From Mucilaginibacter arboris (GTDB taxonomy: Bacteria > Bacteroidota > Bacteroidia > Sphingobacteriales > Sphingobacteriaceae): 64,000 nucleotides of DNA. This document shows, piece by piece, positions 17,583 to 25,409 of the stretch. The first letter of the stretch is position 1. Every line of letters begins with the position of its first letter. A program made the translations under genes and the position numbers. The stretch covers positions 62,001-126,000 of the forward strand of contig NZ_WPIK01000014.1 of the NCBI RefSeq assembly GCF_009754915.1, read 5' to 3'. The notes beneath the pieces are model-generated. The model was not told the origin of the DNA and ran no database searches. It saw only the letters and a list, made by a program, of their open reading frames with translations.

Positions 17583-18218
17583 ATGGTAGATATTGATATT
17601 AATTTTAATTCGTCTACAGCTGATAAAGCTTTAGACATGGCCAATAGTTTTTTAAGAAAGCTTGTAGGTCCATCTCTTGAGGAAGTCGGATTAACATGGT
17701 CAGATAACTTTAAGATGAGACGTATTGCCAATTCTATTAAAAACCTGGCAAAAGTTAAAAAAATTTTAGAGGGTAATAATATTGATCCAAAACAAGTAAA
17801 CCTAAAGGTGCTGATACCTTATTTGGAAAATGTATCACTTGAAGAAGATGAAACTTTGCAAGAGGTGTGGGCTAATCTTTTTGTAAATTATCTTGATGCT
17901 TCTAAAAACCTCAACGAAACAGTTTATCCATACATTTTATCACAACTCTCTACGCAAAATATAAAAATCATTAACGCTATGGCTAACAATAACGGAAAAT
18001 TTACTATGATTCCGGAACAAAAATTTGCAGAAGAGTTCGTTAAAAATATTGAAGCATTACCAAATTTAATTAGATTAGGAATTATTGTATTAATACCGGA
18101 GCCTAATAGTGGACTTTTGACTGCCGGTGCTTTAAGTAGAAAAGTGGATCAAAACTATACTACTTGGTATGATTTAACTTCTTTTGGCTGGAACTTTTTT
18201 CACGCTTGTACCAGATAA
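17583..18218 (+). CDS. Abi-alpha / DUF4393 family protein
   Basis: A 211-residue protein with the Abi_alpha (DUF4393) signature: an N-terminal LRKLVGPSLEEVGL, a middle EEDETLQEVWANLFVNYLD, and a C-terminal part that ends YDLTSFGWNFFHAC. The family name comes from abortive infection, where expression is thought to harm phage-infected cells, but most members are untested. The gene and its flanks are visibly more AT-rich than the neighbouring methyltransferase, it is single, and it is surrounded by about 140 and 265 bases of non-coding DNA. These are signs of an accessory gene acquired separately. No membrane segment is seen. Confidence 0.72.
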   Translation: MVDIDINFNSSTADKALDMANSFLRKLVGPSLEEVGLTWSDNFKMRRIANSIKNLAKVKKILEGNNIDPKQVNLKVLIPYLENVSLEEDETLQEVWANLFVNYLDASKNLNETVYPYILSQLSTQNIKIINAMANNNGKFTMIPEQKFAEEFVKNIEALPNLIRLGIIVLIPEPNSGLLTAGALSRKVDQNYTTWYDLTSFGWNFFHACTR

Positions 18219-18344
18219 TAATGATTTGTTAAAACTATTCTTGAGTATGTTTTTACAAAAATCGGTCTTTTGAACTATGGATTTTTAATCCTATTATACA
18301 ATAAAACAATTCAAAGTAGTCGGAATTTTCGACTACAAACAACC

Positions 18345-18358
18345 ATACTTCTTTTACC
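18345..18358 (-). repeat. Dispersed repeat type A, one mismatch
   Basis: Plus strand ATACTTCTTTTACC, followed by ACATAAAAAT, downstream of the Abi-alpha gene. Confidence 0.7.
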
Positions 18359-18448
18359 ACATAAAAATCTAATCTATAAACTGCACCTCAAAATCCTTTT
18401 CATCCTTCAAATTCAAAAACTCCTGATTTTATATAGGAAGAATTAGCA

Positions 18449-18477
18449 GTAAGGTATCACAAACTGTGATACCTTAC
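18449..18477. terminator. Perfect 13-bp dyad with 3-base loop
   Basis: GTAAGGTATCACA and TGTGATACCTTAC are separated by AAC, just past the stop codon of the AbrB-type gene (18484). It is probably a bidirectional terminator between the two convergent genes, although the T-tail is poor. The high symmetry would also fit an operator. Confidence 0.5.
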
Positions 18478-18483
18478 ATTTCT

Positions 18484-18732
18484 TTAAGTTAGCTTTTGCT
18501 CCTCTTTTTCAATTTCCTCTTCTTTCCAAGCTTGATATTCTTCTTTTGTTGGAGCAGTTTCTTTCAGCATTCCTGCATATTGGCTAAAAAAAGATTCGTC
18601 AATTAGTCTAAGTACAATACAACCATTTTCTTCAAAAAAGGCAATTTTCTTTCCGGGTTCAAAGCCATATTTTTTTCTTAAACGAACTGGTATTACAACT
18701 TGTCCTTTTGCTGAGATTAAAGAAGTTTCCAT
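18484..18732 (-). CDS. AbrB/MazE-family antitoxin-like DNA-binding protein
   Basis: An 82-residue protein. The first half is a SpoVT/AbrB swapped-hairpin domain: METSLISAKGQVVIP, VRLRKKYGFEPGKKI, then GCIVLRLID. The second half is an acidic helix (EEYQAWKEEEIEKEE) of the kind that wraps a toxin. In most genomes such a gene precedes a PIN-domain (VapC) or MazF toxin; here no toxin frame exists on either side, so it is an orphan. It may act as a plain transcriptional regulator or be a leftover antitoxin. Confidence 0.8.
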   Translation of the reverse strand: METSLISAKGQVVIPVRLRKKYGFEPGKKIAFFEENGCIVLRLIDESFFSQYAGMLKETAPTKEEYQAWKEEEIEKEEQKLT

Positions 18733-18767
18733 CCTTTTTTAAATCCATTATTCAATCCTAAAAGTAA

Positions 18768-18775
18768 TACTTTTG
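18768..18775 (+). promoter_or_regulatory. -7 element of the HD hydrolase gene
   Basis: TACTTTTG fits TAnnTTTG. Transcription would begin near 18781, only about 4 bases before the ATG at 18785. This also argues against the alternative TTG start at 18773, which lies inside the element. Confidence 0.5.
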
Positions 18776-18784
18776 CATCAAGTC

Positions 18785-19462
18785 ATGAATCATACAGAAA
18801 TAACAAATCAACATACTTCTTTTATCATACAAAAAACTGCAACCTTCGTAAAGCAAACCTTGCAAAACGCGGAAAGCGGACACGACTGGTGGCACATCTT
18901 ACGCGTTTGGAATAATGCTAAACAAATCGCCCAAACCGAGGAAGTTGATTTGCTTGTTGTAGAATTAGCAGCCTTACTTCATGATATAGCCGACAGCAAA
19001 TTCCATAACGGAGATGAAGAAATCGGGTCAAAAACAGCAGGAGATTTTTTGAAAAGTATTGAAGTTGATGCAGAAGTGATAGGGCATGTACAGCAAATCA
19101 TCCGCAACATGTCTTTCAAATCCAGCTTTGGAGAAGCTACGTTTTCTTCTGAAGAAATGAAAGTAGTACAAGATGCAGATCGGTTGGATGCCATTGGCGC
19201 AATTGGTATCGCACGCGCTTTTACTTATGGAGGATTTAAAAACAGGGAAATGTATAATCCGGAAATTGAGCCGAATTTTAACCTCACAAAAGAAGCATAT
19301 AAAAATTCTACTGCACCGACCATCAACCATTTCTACGAAAAACTGTTGCTGCTGAAAGATCGTATGAATACAAAAACCGCCCCAAAAATTGCCTCACAAA
19401 GGCATCAGTTTATGGAACTGTACCTCGAACAGTTTGCTGCTGAATGGAACGGAATAAAATAA
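18785..19462 (+). CDS. HD-domain phosphohydrolase
   Basis: A 225-residue metal-dependent phosphohydrolase. The fold begins with GHDWWHILRVWNNA (His 33, His 37) and has the metal-binding HD pair His 66-Asp 67 in LLHDIADSKF, then VQDADRLDAIGAIGIAR, the second acidic motif of the family. Related enzymes (YedJ type) hydrolyse nucleotides or small phosphomonoesters in the cytoplasm; the substrate is not deducible. The ATG at 18785 was chosen because the promoter element overlaps the upstream TTG. A type-A repeat lies in codons 10-14 and a weaker one (CACAAAAGAAGCAT) near 19286. The OprB porin gene follows 36 bases later. Confidence 0.82.
   Translation: MNHTEITNQHTSFIIQKTATFVKQTLQNAESGHDWWHILRVWNNAKQIAQTEEVDLLVVELAALLHDIADSKFHNGDEEIGSKTAGDFLKSIEVDAEVIGHVQQIIRNMSFKSSFGEATFSSEEMKVVQDADRLDAIGAIGIARAFTYGGFKNREMYNPEIEPNFNLTKEAYKNSTAPTINHFYEKLLLLKDRMNTKTAPKIASQRHQFMELYLEQFAAEWNGIK
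18813..18826 (-). repeat. Dispersed repeat type A in the HD gene, one mismatch
   Basis: Plus strand ATACTTCTTTTATC, followed by ATACAAAAAA, encoding T-S-F-I near the N-terminus. Confidence 0.7.
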
Positions 19463-19498
19463 GTGTATTTTCGCGCTTTGAACACTTAAAGCGACTTG

Positions 19499-20812
19499 AT
19501 GTATAAAATATTTTACCTACTTCTTTTATCGGTACTTTTTCTGTCTGCCCGGGCACAAACAGATACGCTGAAGCAGCAGCGCTTTAACCTGCATTTCCAG
19601 CAAACGGTTATCACCCAAACCCATCCTGGTTTTAGTGCAAAATATTCTGGCGATAATAGTTTATCTGCTTTTCACGAAACCGCCACTTCTTTAACAACAA
19701 CGCTTTACGGCGGCGCTCGTTTATGGAAAGGTGCCGAAGCTTATTTTAATCCTGAAATGTCTGGTGGTGCCGGTTTTAGTCAAACTTTGGGAGTTGCCGG
19801 TTTTCCAAATGGCGAAACTTTTCGGGTAGGTTCTGCCGAACCTAAAATTTATGTTGCCCGCGCTTATTTACAGCAACGTTTTAGCTGGGGCAAAGAGCAG
19901 GATACGATAGAAGATAACAACAACCAGTTAGCTGGTTTGCACAGCCAGCATTATTTTTTAATCCTTGCCGGTAAATTTGGCATGGCTGATTTTTTTGATG
20001 GCAATGCTTTTAGTCATGATCCGCGAAGGCAATTTATGAACTGGTCGCTGATGAGCAACGGTGCATGGGATTATCCGGCCAATACACGCGGTTACACTTA
20101 TGGTGTTTATATGGATTACCACCAGCCTTCCTGGGATTTACGTTTTGCCCTTACCATGATTACCAATACGGCAAATGGTTCTATTTGGGATGAAAAAATT
20201 AGTAAAGCAAATTCGCAAACCTTAGAATTTGAAAAACGTTACGGACTTCCGGGTGATAGAAAAGGTACTGTTCGCATTCTGGCTTTTAATAACAATGCTA
20301 AAATGGGAAATTACCGCGAAGCAATTGCAGAAAACCCTGTTGCTCCTGATGTCGTTTCTACGCGTGCTTACGGCCGTAATAAATTAGGTTTTGGTATCAG
20401 TGCTGATCAATTCCTAACAAAAGATTTCGGTGTTTTTGCTAAAGTAAGCTATAATGATGGGCGCAATGAAACCTGGGCTTTTACAGAAATTGACCGTACG
20501 GTAAGTTTTGGGGGCGTTTTAACCGGAACTTCCTGGAAGCGAAGTAAAGATGAAGTTGGTTTAGCTTTTGTTGGAAATGGTATTTCTGCCGCCCACCGCG
20601 ATTACCTGGCTGCCGGCGGTTATGGTTTTATTATTGGCGATGGTGCCTTAAACTATTCACCGGAGCTGATCGGAGAGTTATATTACAAGGTAAACGCTTA
20701 TAAAAACATGGTTTTTCTAACGCCCGATTACCAGTTTATTTTGCACCCGGCTTATAACATAGACCGCGGTCCGGTAAATGTATTTGGTATCCGGGCACAT
20801 GTGGAGTTTTAA
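19499..20812 (+). CDS. OprB-family carbohydrate porin
   Basis: A 437-residue outer-membrane protein with a signal peptide of about 20 residues (ends SARAQ). The mature part carries the OprB-like pattern HFQQTVITQTHPGFSAKYSG, then repeated barrel strands with alternating aromatic residues, GARLWKGAEAYFNPEMSGG and FLTPDYQFI near the end. It is expected to form a sugar-selective channel, though in Bacteroidota many members lack a tested substrate. The ATG at 19499 is preferred over the TTG three bases before. A diverged type-A repeat is embedded in the signal-peptide codons at 19517-19530. It converges with the UbiA gene and overlaps it by 4 bases. Confidence 0.82.
   Translation: MYKIFYLLLLSVLFLSARAQTDTLKQQRFNLHFQQTVITQTHPGFSAKYSGDNSLSAFHETATSLTTTLYGGARLWKGAEAYFNPEMSGGAGFSQTLGVAGFPNGETFRVGSAEPKIYVARAYLQQRFSWGKEQDTIEDNNNQLAGLHSQHYFLILAGKFGMADFFDGNAFSHDPRRQFMNWSLMSNGAWDYPANTRGYTYGVYMDYHQPSWDLRFALTMITNTANGSIWDEKISKANSQTLEFEKRYGLPGDRKGTVRILAFNNNAKMGNYREAIAENPVAPDVVSTRAYGRNKLGFGISADQFLTKDFGVFAKVSYNDGRNETWAFTEIDRTVSFGGVLTGTSWKRSKDEVGLAFVGNGISAAHRDYLAAGGYGFIIGDGALNYSPELIGELYYKVNAYKNMVFLTPDYQFILHPAYNIDRGPVNVFGIRAHVEF
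19517..19530 (-). repeat. Dispersed repeat type A, two mismatches, in a signal peptide
   Basis: Plus strand CTACTTCTTTTATC, followed by GGTACTTTTT. It is read as L-L-L-L-S in the hydrophobic core of the porin signal peptide. Confidence 0.5.
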
Positions 20813-21678
20813 CGTATAAAAGCTAAATAGCCAAAATAAACAAGCATACAACCAGCGCTGATAAAACTCATGCGCATGGCATTTTTAAAGTTAGCGTTTG
20901 ATACTGTTTTTATCACCAAAAAAAGCCAGTAGCAAAAAAAGATGAAAACAGGCAGAGCACAGCTTAAAAAAATATAAAAATTAACGGGCTGGTTTACGGC
21001 ATGCCAGTAATAAAAGCACAAAATGGTTCCAATTACAAATAAACATCCGGCGAAAGCAAAAGAGCCACGATAGCCAAGCAAGATACTCAGCGTGCGGTCG
21101 CCGCGGCGGCTGTCTTCATTGTGCTGGTAAATTTGTGTGAGCGGATAAGAAGCGCCAATCAGGCAGGAGCAAATAATTCCAGCCTCTAAAAAATGCCCAT
21201 TCCACAAATTAAAAATGCTTGTACCGGAAACAGCAGCGTAGGTAGTCCAGTAAATAAAAGCGCCCTGAAAAATAAAAACCACCAGAAAAGAAACAACAGG
21301 ATATTTTTTTAAACGCGTTGCCGGATGACTGTATAACTTAGACAAAATGCCATAAACAACAACGGCAAGTGCAAACTGCCATCCCACAAAAAAAGCTAAT
21401 AAAAAAGCCACAAAGTCCATCAGCAACGAAAAATAATACAGGCTGATATCTACTTTTGGCGGTTTGGCCAGCAGGGCTATACTTTCCTCGTCTTTATCAA
21501 AATAACTATTATAGGCATTGCTTGCCGGATACACTAAAAAATGCCAGGTAAAAAAAGCAACAATTGCCGGCCAAAAATGTACTGTAGGAACCTGGCTTAA
21601 TGCAAACAGATAAACCGGCAGCAGCAAAATAGAAAACCCTAAACGCAGATGAACCAGGGCTGACCGGCTGGGAAACAT
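20809..21678 (-). CDS. UbiA-family prenyltransferase
   Basis: A 289-residue integral membrane protein with 8-9 helices. The two Asp-rich/Mg-binding loops of the UbiA family are recognisable: NAYNSYFDKDEES (about 53-65) and YSHPATRLKKYP (about 131-142). Such enzymes attach an isoprenoid chain to an aromatic acceptor in the inner membrane. It faces away from the type III PKS operon and starts about 70 bases from the YceI gene, so the divergent pair probably shares a regulatory region. I infer that the acceptor is the phenolic product of the PKS. A type-B repeat is inside the gene. Confidence 0.82.
   Translation of the reverse strand: MFPSRSALVHLRLGFSILLLPVYLFALSQVPTVHFWPAIVAFFTWHFLVYPASNAYNSYFDKDEESIALLAKPPKVDISLYYFSLLMDFVAFLLAFFVGWQFALAVVVYGILSKLYSHPATRLKKYPVVSFLVVFIFQGAFIYWTTYAAVSGTSIFNLWNGHFLEAGIICSCLIGASYPLTQIYQHNEDSRRGDRTLSILLGYRGSFAFAGCLFVIGTILCFYYWHAVNQPVNFYIFLSCALPVFIFFCYWLFLVIKTVSNANFKNAMRMSFISAGCMLVYFGYLAFIR
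20901..20914 (-). repeat. Dispersed repeat type B
   Basis: Perfect ATACTGTTTTTATC, followed by ACCAAAAAAA, encoding I-K-T-V in the UbiA-family gene. Confidence 0.65.
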
Positions 21679-21751
21679 TATTTTTAAGGTTTAATTTGTA
21701 GTGTAATAATATTAAAAAATCCCGGTTAACGAATATACTTAATCCTTAAAC

Positions 21752-22282
21752 ATGAAATACTTTGTTTTTATTTTTTTTAGTCTTTTTTCAACCGTTTTTT
21801 CCTTTGCCCAAAGCAGGCAGGTAACCAATTCAAGCATCACGTTTAAAATCAAAAATCTGGGCATTGCCACCAGCGGAAGTTTTTCAGGCCTCGTGGCTAC
21901 CATTAATTTTGATAAAGATCATTTAAATACCAGCAGTATAGAAGCTTCTGTTGATACTAAAACTATCAATTCTGATAATACGATGCGCGATAACCATTTA
22001 AAAGATGAAGAATATTTTGATGTCGAAAAGTATCCTGAAATTAAGCTGAAGTCGGTTTCTTTTACCCGTAAAAACAACGAAAATTTTATTGGCGTTTTTA
22101 ACCTCACCATAAAAGATAAAACCAAACCCGTTAAAATTCCTTTTTCGTATATAGAAAACAACACCGGCAGTATTTTTAAGGGCAGCTTTGATATTAACCG
22201 TCTTGATTTTGGCGTAGGAGGAAAAAGTATGGTCCTGGCAAATGAGGCTACTGTTTTGATAGAGGTAGAAACAACAAAATAA
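21752..22282 (+). CDS. YceI-family periplasmic isoprenoid-binding protein
   Basis: A 176-residue lipocalin-like protein with a signal peptide (about 1-20, ending FAQ). YceI landmarks: VTNSSITFKIKNLGI, DTKTINSDNTMRDNHLKDEEYFDVEKYPEI, then a C-terminal strand with VLIEVE. Known relatives bind a polyprenyl or other long lipid in a barrel. It is placed 23 bases before the type III PKS, which suggests it carries or stores the hydrophobic product or its prenyl donor, an inference from context. Confidence 0.85.
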   Translation: MKYFVFIFFSLFSTVFSFAQSRQVTNSSITFKIKNLGIATSGSFSGLVATINFDKDHLNTSSIEASVDTKTINSDNTMRDNHLKDEEYFDVEKYPEIKLKSVSFTRKNNENFIGVFNLTIKDKTKPVKIPFSYIENNTGSIFKGSFDINRLDFGVGGKSMVLANEATVLIEVETTK

Positions 22283-22305
22283 GGTTATAATAAAACAAGA
22301 GGTTA

Positions 22306-23421
22306 ATGAGGAGTTGCATCAGCGCAATAGGAATTGCCAATCCTGAATATAGCATTTCACAAAAAGAAAGTTATCAGTTTATGGGCAAAGCCTTTGGCCT
22401 GAAAGAGCAACATGCCGCAAAACTGGAAAGTATCCATGCTAACTCTGGTATCGAACGGCGCTTTTCTGTTATTCCTGATTTTTCTGGAAATGATTTTGCC
22501 CAAAATACTTTTTTTGGTGCTTCGGCCGATCTTGAACCCTTTCCCGATACTGCAAAACGGCTTAAATTATACGAAAAGGAAGCGATTACAATTGCCGTAA
22601 ATGCGGTAAACAATTGCCTGGAAAGTTTCGACAGTAATTTTAAAGCAAGCATTACAAATTTAATAACGGTAAGTTGTACGGGCATGTATGCACCGGGACT
22701 GGATATTGACCTGGTTGAAAAACTACAATTAAACCGCAATGTTGAACGTACCTGCATTAATTTTATGGGCTGTTATGGTGCCGTAAACGCATTAAAAACA
22801 GCAGACTATATTTGTCGATCCAATCCTCAGTCAAAAGTGTTAGTGGTTTCTGTAGAGTTATGTACCCTGCATCTCCAAAAAACCAATAGCTTGGATAATT
22901 GGGTTGCCAATGCTCTTTTTGCTGATGGCGCTGCTGCTGTAATTGTTGAAAATACAGCAAACCGTACGGGTAAAGGAACTTGCCTGGAACTCGAAGCCTT
23001 TTATTCGGAATTTATGTATGAAGCCCGAAATGAAATGGCCTGGTTTATTGGTAACACAGGTTTTGAAATGAAGCTGACCGGCAAAGTGCCTAAACAAGTT
23101 AAAGAACATATTAAACGCATTGCTGATCGTTTGTTAAACAAAGCCAATCTTCAATTTAATGAAATAACAGCTTTTGCGGTCCATCCGGGCGGACGGAAAA
23201 TACTGGAAGCAGCCGAAGAAGCGCTTGAACTTCCGGAAGAAGCGAACCAGTTTTCGTATGAGGTTTTGAAGGATTACGGCAATATGTCATCCGCTACCAT
23301 ACTTTTTGTATTGCAAAAACAGCTTTATTCGCCAAATGCCATTGAACATGGAAATATCATGGGCTTTGCTTTTGGTCCTGGCCTTACGGTAGAATCTATG
23401 ATCCTGAAAAAAACCCAATGA
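22306..23421 (+). CDS. Type III polyketide synthase
   Basis: A 371-residue thiolase-fold enzyme of the chalcone/stilbene synthase family. The catalytic triad is visible: Cys 156 in NFMGCYGA, His 293 in AVHPGGRKIL and Asn 326 in DYGNMSS. The late glycine loop FGPGLTVESM is also present. Such enzymes condense a fatty acyl starter with malonyl-CoA to alkyl-resorcinols or pyrones. Its TGA overlaps the ATG of the FAD monooxygenase by four bases (ATGA), so the two are translationally coupled. The gene set around it (methyltransferase, flavoprotein, UbiA, YceI) parallels the srs operon of Streptomyces griseus, which makes methylated phenolic lipids and quinones. Confidence 0.9.
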   Translation: MRSCISAIGIANPEYSISQKESYQFMGKAFGLKEQHAAKLESIHANSGIERRFSVIPDFSGNDFAQNTFFGASADLEPFPDTAKRLKLYEKEAITIAVNAVNNCLESFDSNFKASITNLITVSCTGMYAPGLDIDLVEKLQLNRNVERTCINFMGCYGAVNALKTADYICRSNPQSKVLVVSVELCTLHLQKTNSLDNWVANALFADGAAAVIVENTANRTGKGTCLELEAFYSEFMYEARNEMAWFIGNTGFEMKLTGKVPKQVKEHIKRIADRLLNKANLQFNEITAFAVHPGGRKILEAAEEALELPEEANQFSYEVLKDYGNMSSATILFVLQKQLYSPNAIEHGNIMGFAFGPGLTVESMILKKTQ

Positions 23422-24542
23422 AAGTAATTGTTATTGGCGGAGGGCTGGCTGGCTTGTTTAATGCTATTTTATTAAACAGAGCTGGTTATGAAGTTACGCT
23501 GATTGAACGTAAAACTTATCCTTTCCATCGCGTTTGCGGCGAATATATTTCTAATGAGGTTGTCCCTTTTCTACAACAATTAGGCATCCATCCGGAACAG
23601 CTTGGCGCAGCAAAAATCTCAGAACTGGAATTAACAGGAATCTCAGGCAAGAAATTTAGCCGAAAATTAGGCTTGGGCGGATTTGGCATCAGTCGTTATG
23701 CTTTTGATGATTTTTTGTACCGAAAAGCAAAAGCAGCAGGTGTTGAGTTTATGCTGAATACCAAAGTAGATGATGTACAATTTATAAATGAAGGGTTTGA
23801 AGTTCATTTATCCTCAGGCGAAGTTTTAAAATCTCCGTTGGTTATCGGTTCTTTTGGTAAACGCTCCAACCTCGACCAAAAGTTAAAAAGAAGTTTTTTT
23901 TACCAGCGAAGCCCTTTTTTTGCAGTTAAATATCATATTAAAGCTGATTTCCCCAACAACCTTATCCAATTGAATAATTTTAAAGGAGGTTATTGTGGGG
24001 TAACTGCTGTTGAAGACAACAAATTTTGCCTGTGTTATTTAGCGCATCAAAAACAGCTGAAGCAATGGGGTAATATCACTGCTTTTGAGGAACAGGTTGT
24101 GAGAAAAAACCCTGCTTTAAACCAGCTTTTTCAAAACTCGGATTTTTTGTGGAACAAGCCCAAAGTAATCAACGAAATTTCTTTTGAGAAGAAAAGCTTG
24201 GTGAAACAGCACATCCTGATGAGTGGCGATACAGCCGGAATGATTGTTCCTTTATGCGGAAACGGGATGAGCATGGCCATTCATTCCGCAAAAATCCTAA
24301 CAGAAAACATCAGGCAGTTTTACCGGAAGAATGACCTGAACCAGCAGGGCCGGCAAAAGCTGGAACAATCGTACATTAAACAATGGGACACTATTTTTGC
24401 AACCAGGCTATGGACGGGCAGGCAATTACAGCCACTTTTCAGGCATACTTATCTAACAGAAACTGCTTTAAGTTTATTGGACCGTTTTCCTGTTATTGCA
24501 GATAAATTAATTGAAAAAACCCACGGACAACCTTTTATTTAG
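23418..24542 (+). CDS. FAD-dependent monooxygenase / hydroxylase
   Basis: A 374-residue flavoprotein. The Rossmann dinucleotide motif GGGLAGLFNAILLNRAGY starts at residue 7, followed by HRVCGEYIS as in geranylgeranyl-reductase-like and aromatic hydroxylases. The second FAD motif GDTAGMIVPLCGNGMSMA lies near 274-291. Coupled to the PKS by an ATGA overlap. By analogy with SrsC it may hydroxylate the resorcinol ring to a hydroquinone or quinone; the substrate is inferred from the neighbours only. The gap after it holds three type-A repeats. Confidence 0.82.
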   Translation: MKVIVIGGGLAGLFNAILLNRAGYEVTLIERKTYPFHRVCGEYISNEVVPFLQQLGIHPEQLGAAKISELELTGISGKKFSRKLGLGGFGISRYAFDDFLYRKAKAAGVEFMLNTKVDDVQFINEGFEVHLSSGEVLKSPLVIGSFGKRSNLDQKLKRSFFYQRSPFFAVKYHIKADFPNNLIQLNNFKGGYCGVTAVEDNKFCLCYLAHQKQLKQWGNITAFEEQVVRKNPALNQLFQNSDFLWNKPKVINEISFEKKSLVKQHILMSGDTAGMIVPLCGNGMSMAIHSAKILTENIRQFYRKNDLNQQGRQKLEQSYIKQWDTIFATRLWTGRQLQPLFRHTYLTETALSLLDRFPVIADKLIEKTHGQPFI

Positions 24543-24554
24543 CAGGACTTTATA

Positions 24555-24649
24555 ATGCTTCTTTTATGCCTGTAATTTTTAGGTTTGTTTTTTTTGCCGA
24601 TAAAAGAAGCATGGAACTCTTGCTATTTTTAAGATGGTAAAAGAAGCAT
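24555..24649. repeat. Cluster of three type-A repeats
   Basis: A minus copy (24555-24568, one mismatch), a plus copy (24599-24612) and a second plus copy (24636-24649), each with its T-tract, fill the gap between the monooxygenase and the methyltransferase. The first two can pair as a hairpin behind the monooxygenase stop codon. Confidence 0.85.
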
Positions 24650-24704
24650 TCAAAATTTTTGAAATGAAATTGAAAACGGCCTCTCCTAATTAATTCTGAT
24701 AAGC

Positions 24705-25400
24705 ATGCCCGATTTTAGCAAACGCAGTACCGAAGAAGAAATAATGGACGATTTCACGCTTCCTGAAACAGAATTATTTCCTGTATTAGAAGGGCTGGAA
24801 CGTATTAATACTGTACTTGGCGGTTATCAGGTTTTTTACGATGCTTTTAAACAGTTAAATTTAAAAAGCAGCGAAACGGTTAGCGATTGGGGCTGCGGCG
24901 GAGGAGACGGATTAAGGAAACTTGCCCGTTGGGCAAAACGCCGGCATCTTTCTATCCGGTTTACCGGGTTAGATGCAACACCTGCAACTATCCGTTTCGC
25001 AAAACTTCGTGCTGCTTCTTTTAGCAACATTAAATTTATTCAGGCAGATGTTTTAAAAGATGTTCAGGCAGAAAAATACGATTACGTAATTTCAAGCCTT
25101 TTTACCCATCATTTTGATGATCGAAACTGGGTTGTGCTCATTCAAAAAATGCTTGCTTCCTGTAGAAAAGCAGTAATTATTAACGATTTGCACCGCCATC
25201 CGCTGGCTTATTACAGCTTTATAGCAACAGCAAGGCTATTTAGCCGGACAACTATGATCCGCCAGGATGGCGCACTTTCGGTTTTACGCAGCTTTACCAA
25301 ACAGGATTTGGTTAACCTGCTTCAGGGTGCTGGCATCAAAAAGTATAAAATAAAATGGATGTGGGCTTTTCGTTGGCAGATAATCATCTATAAAACCTAA
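24705..25400 (+). CDS. SAM-dependent methyltransferase
   Basis: A 231-residue class I methyltransferase. Motif I is VSDWGCGGGDGLRKLA (about 61-76), followed by an acidic motif II in FTGLDATPATI and SSLFTHHF (post-II). No membrane segment. It belongs by position to the type III PKS genes (162 bases downstream) and is likely the O- or C-methylase of the phenolic lipid, as SrsB is in Streptomyces. The histidine kinase begins only 9 bases after its stop, so the transcript may continue into the phosphate genes. Confidence 0.82.
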   Translation: MPDFSKRSTEEEIMDDFTLPETELFPVLEGLERINTVLGGYQVFYDAFKQLNLKSSETVSDWGCGGGDGLRKLARWAKRRHLSIRFTGLDATPATIRFAKLRAASFSNIKFIQADVLKDVQAEKYDYVISSLFTHHFDDRNWVVLIQKMLASCRKAVIINDLHRHPLAYYSFIATARLFSRTTMIRQDGALSVLRSFTKQDLVNLLQGAGIKKYKIKWMWAFRWQIIIYKT

Positions 25401-25409
25401 TTTTGAAAT

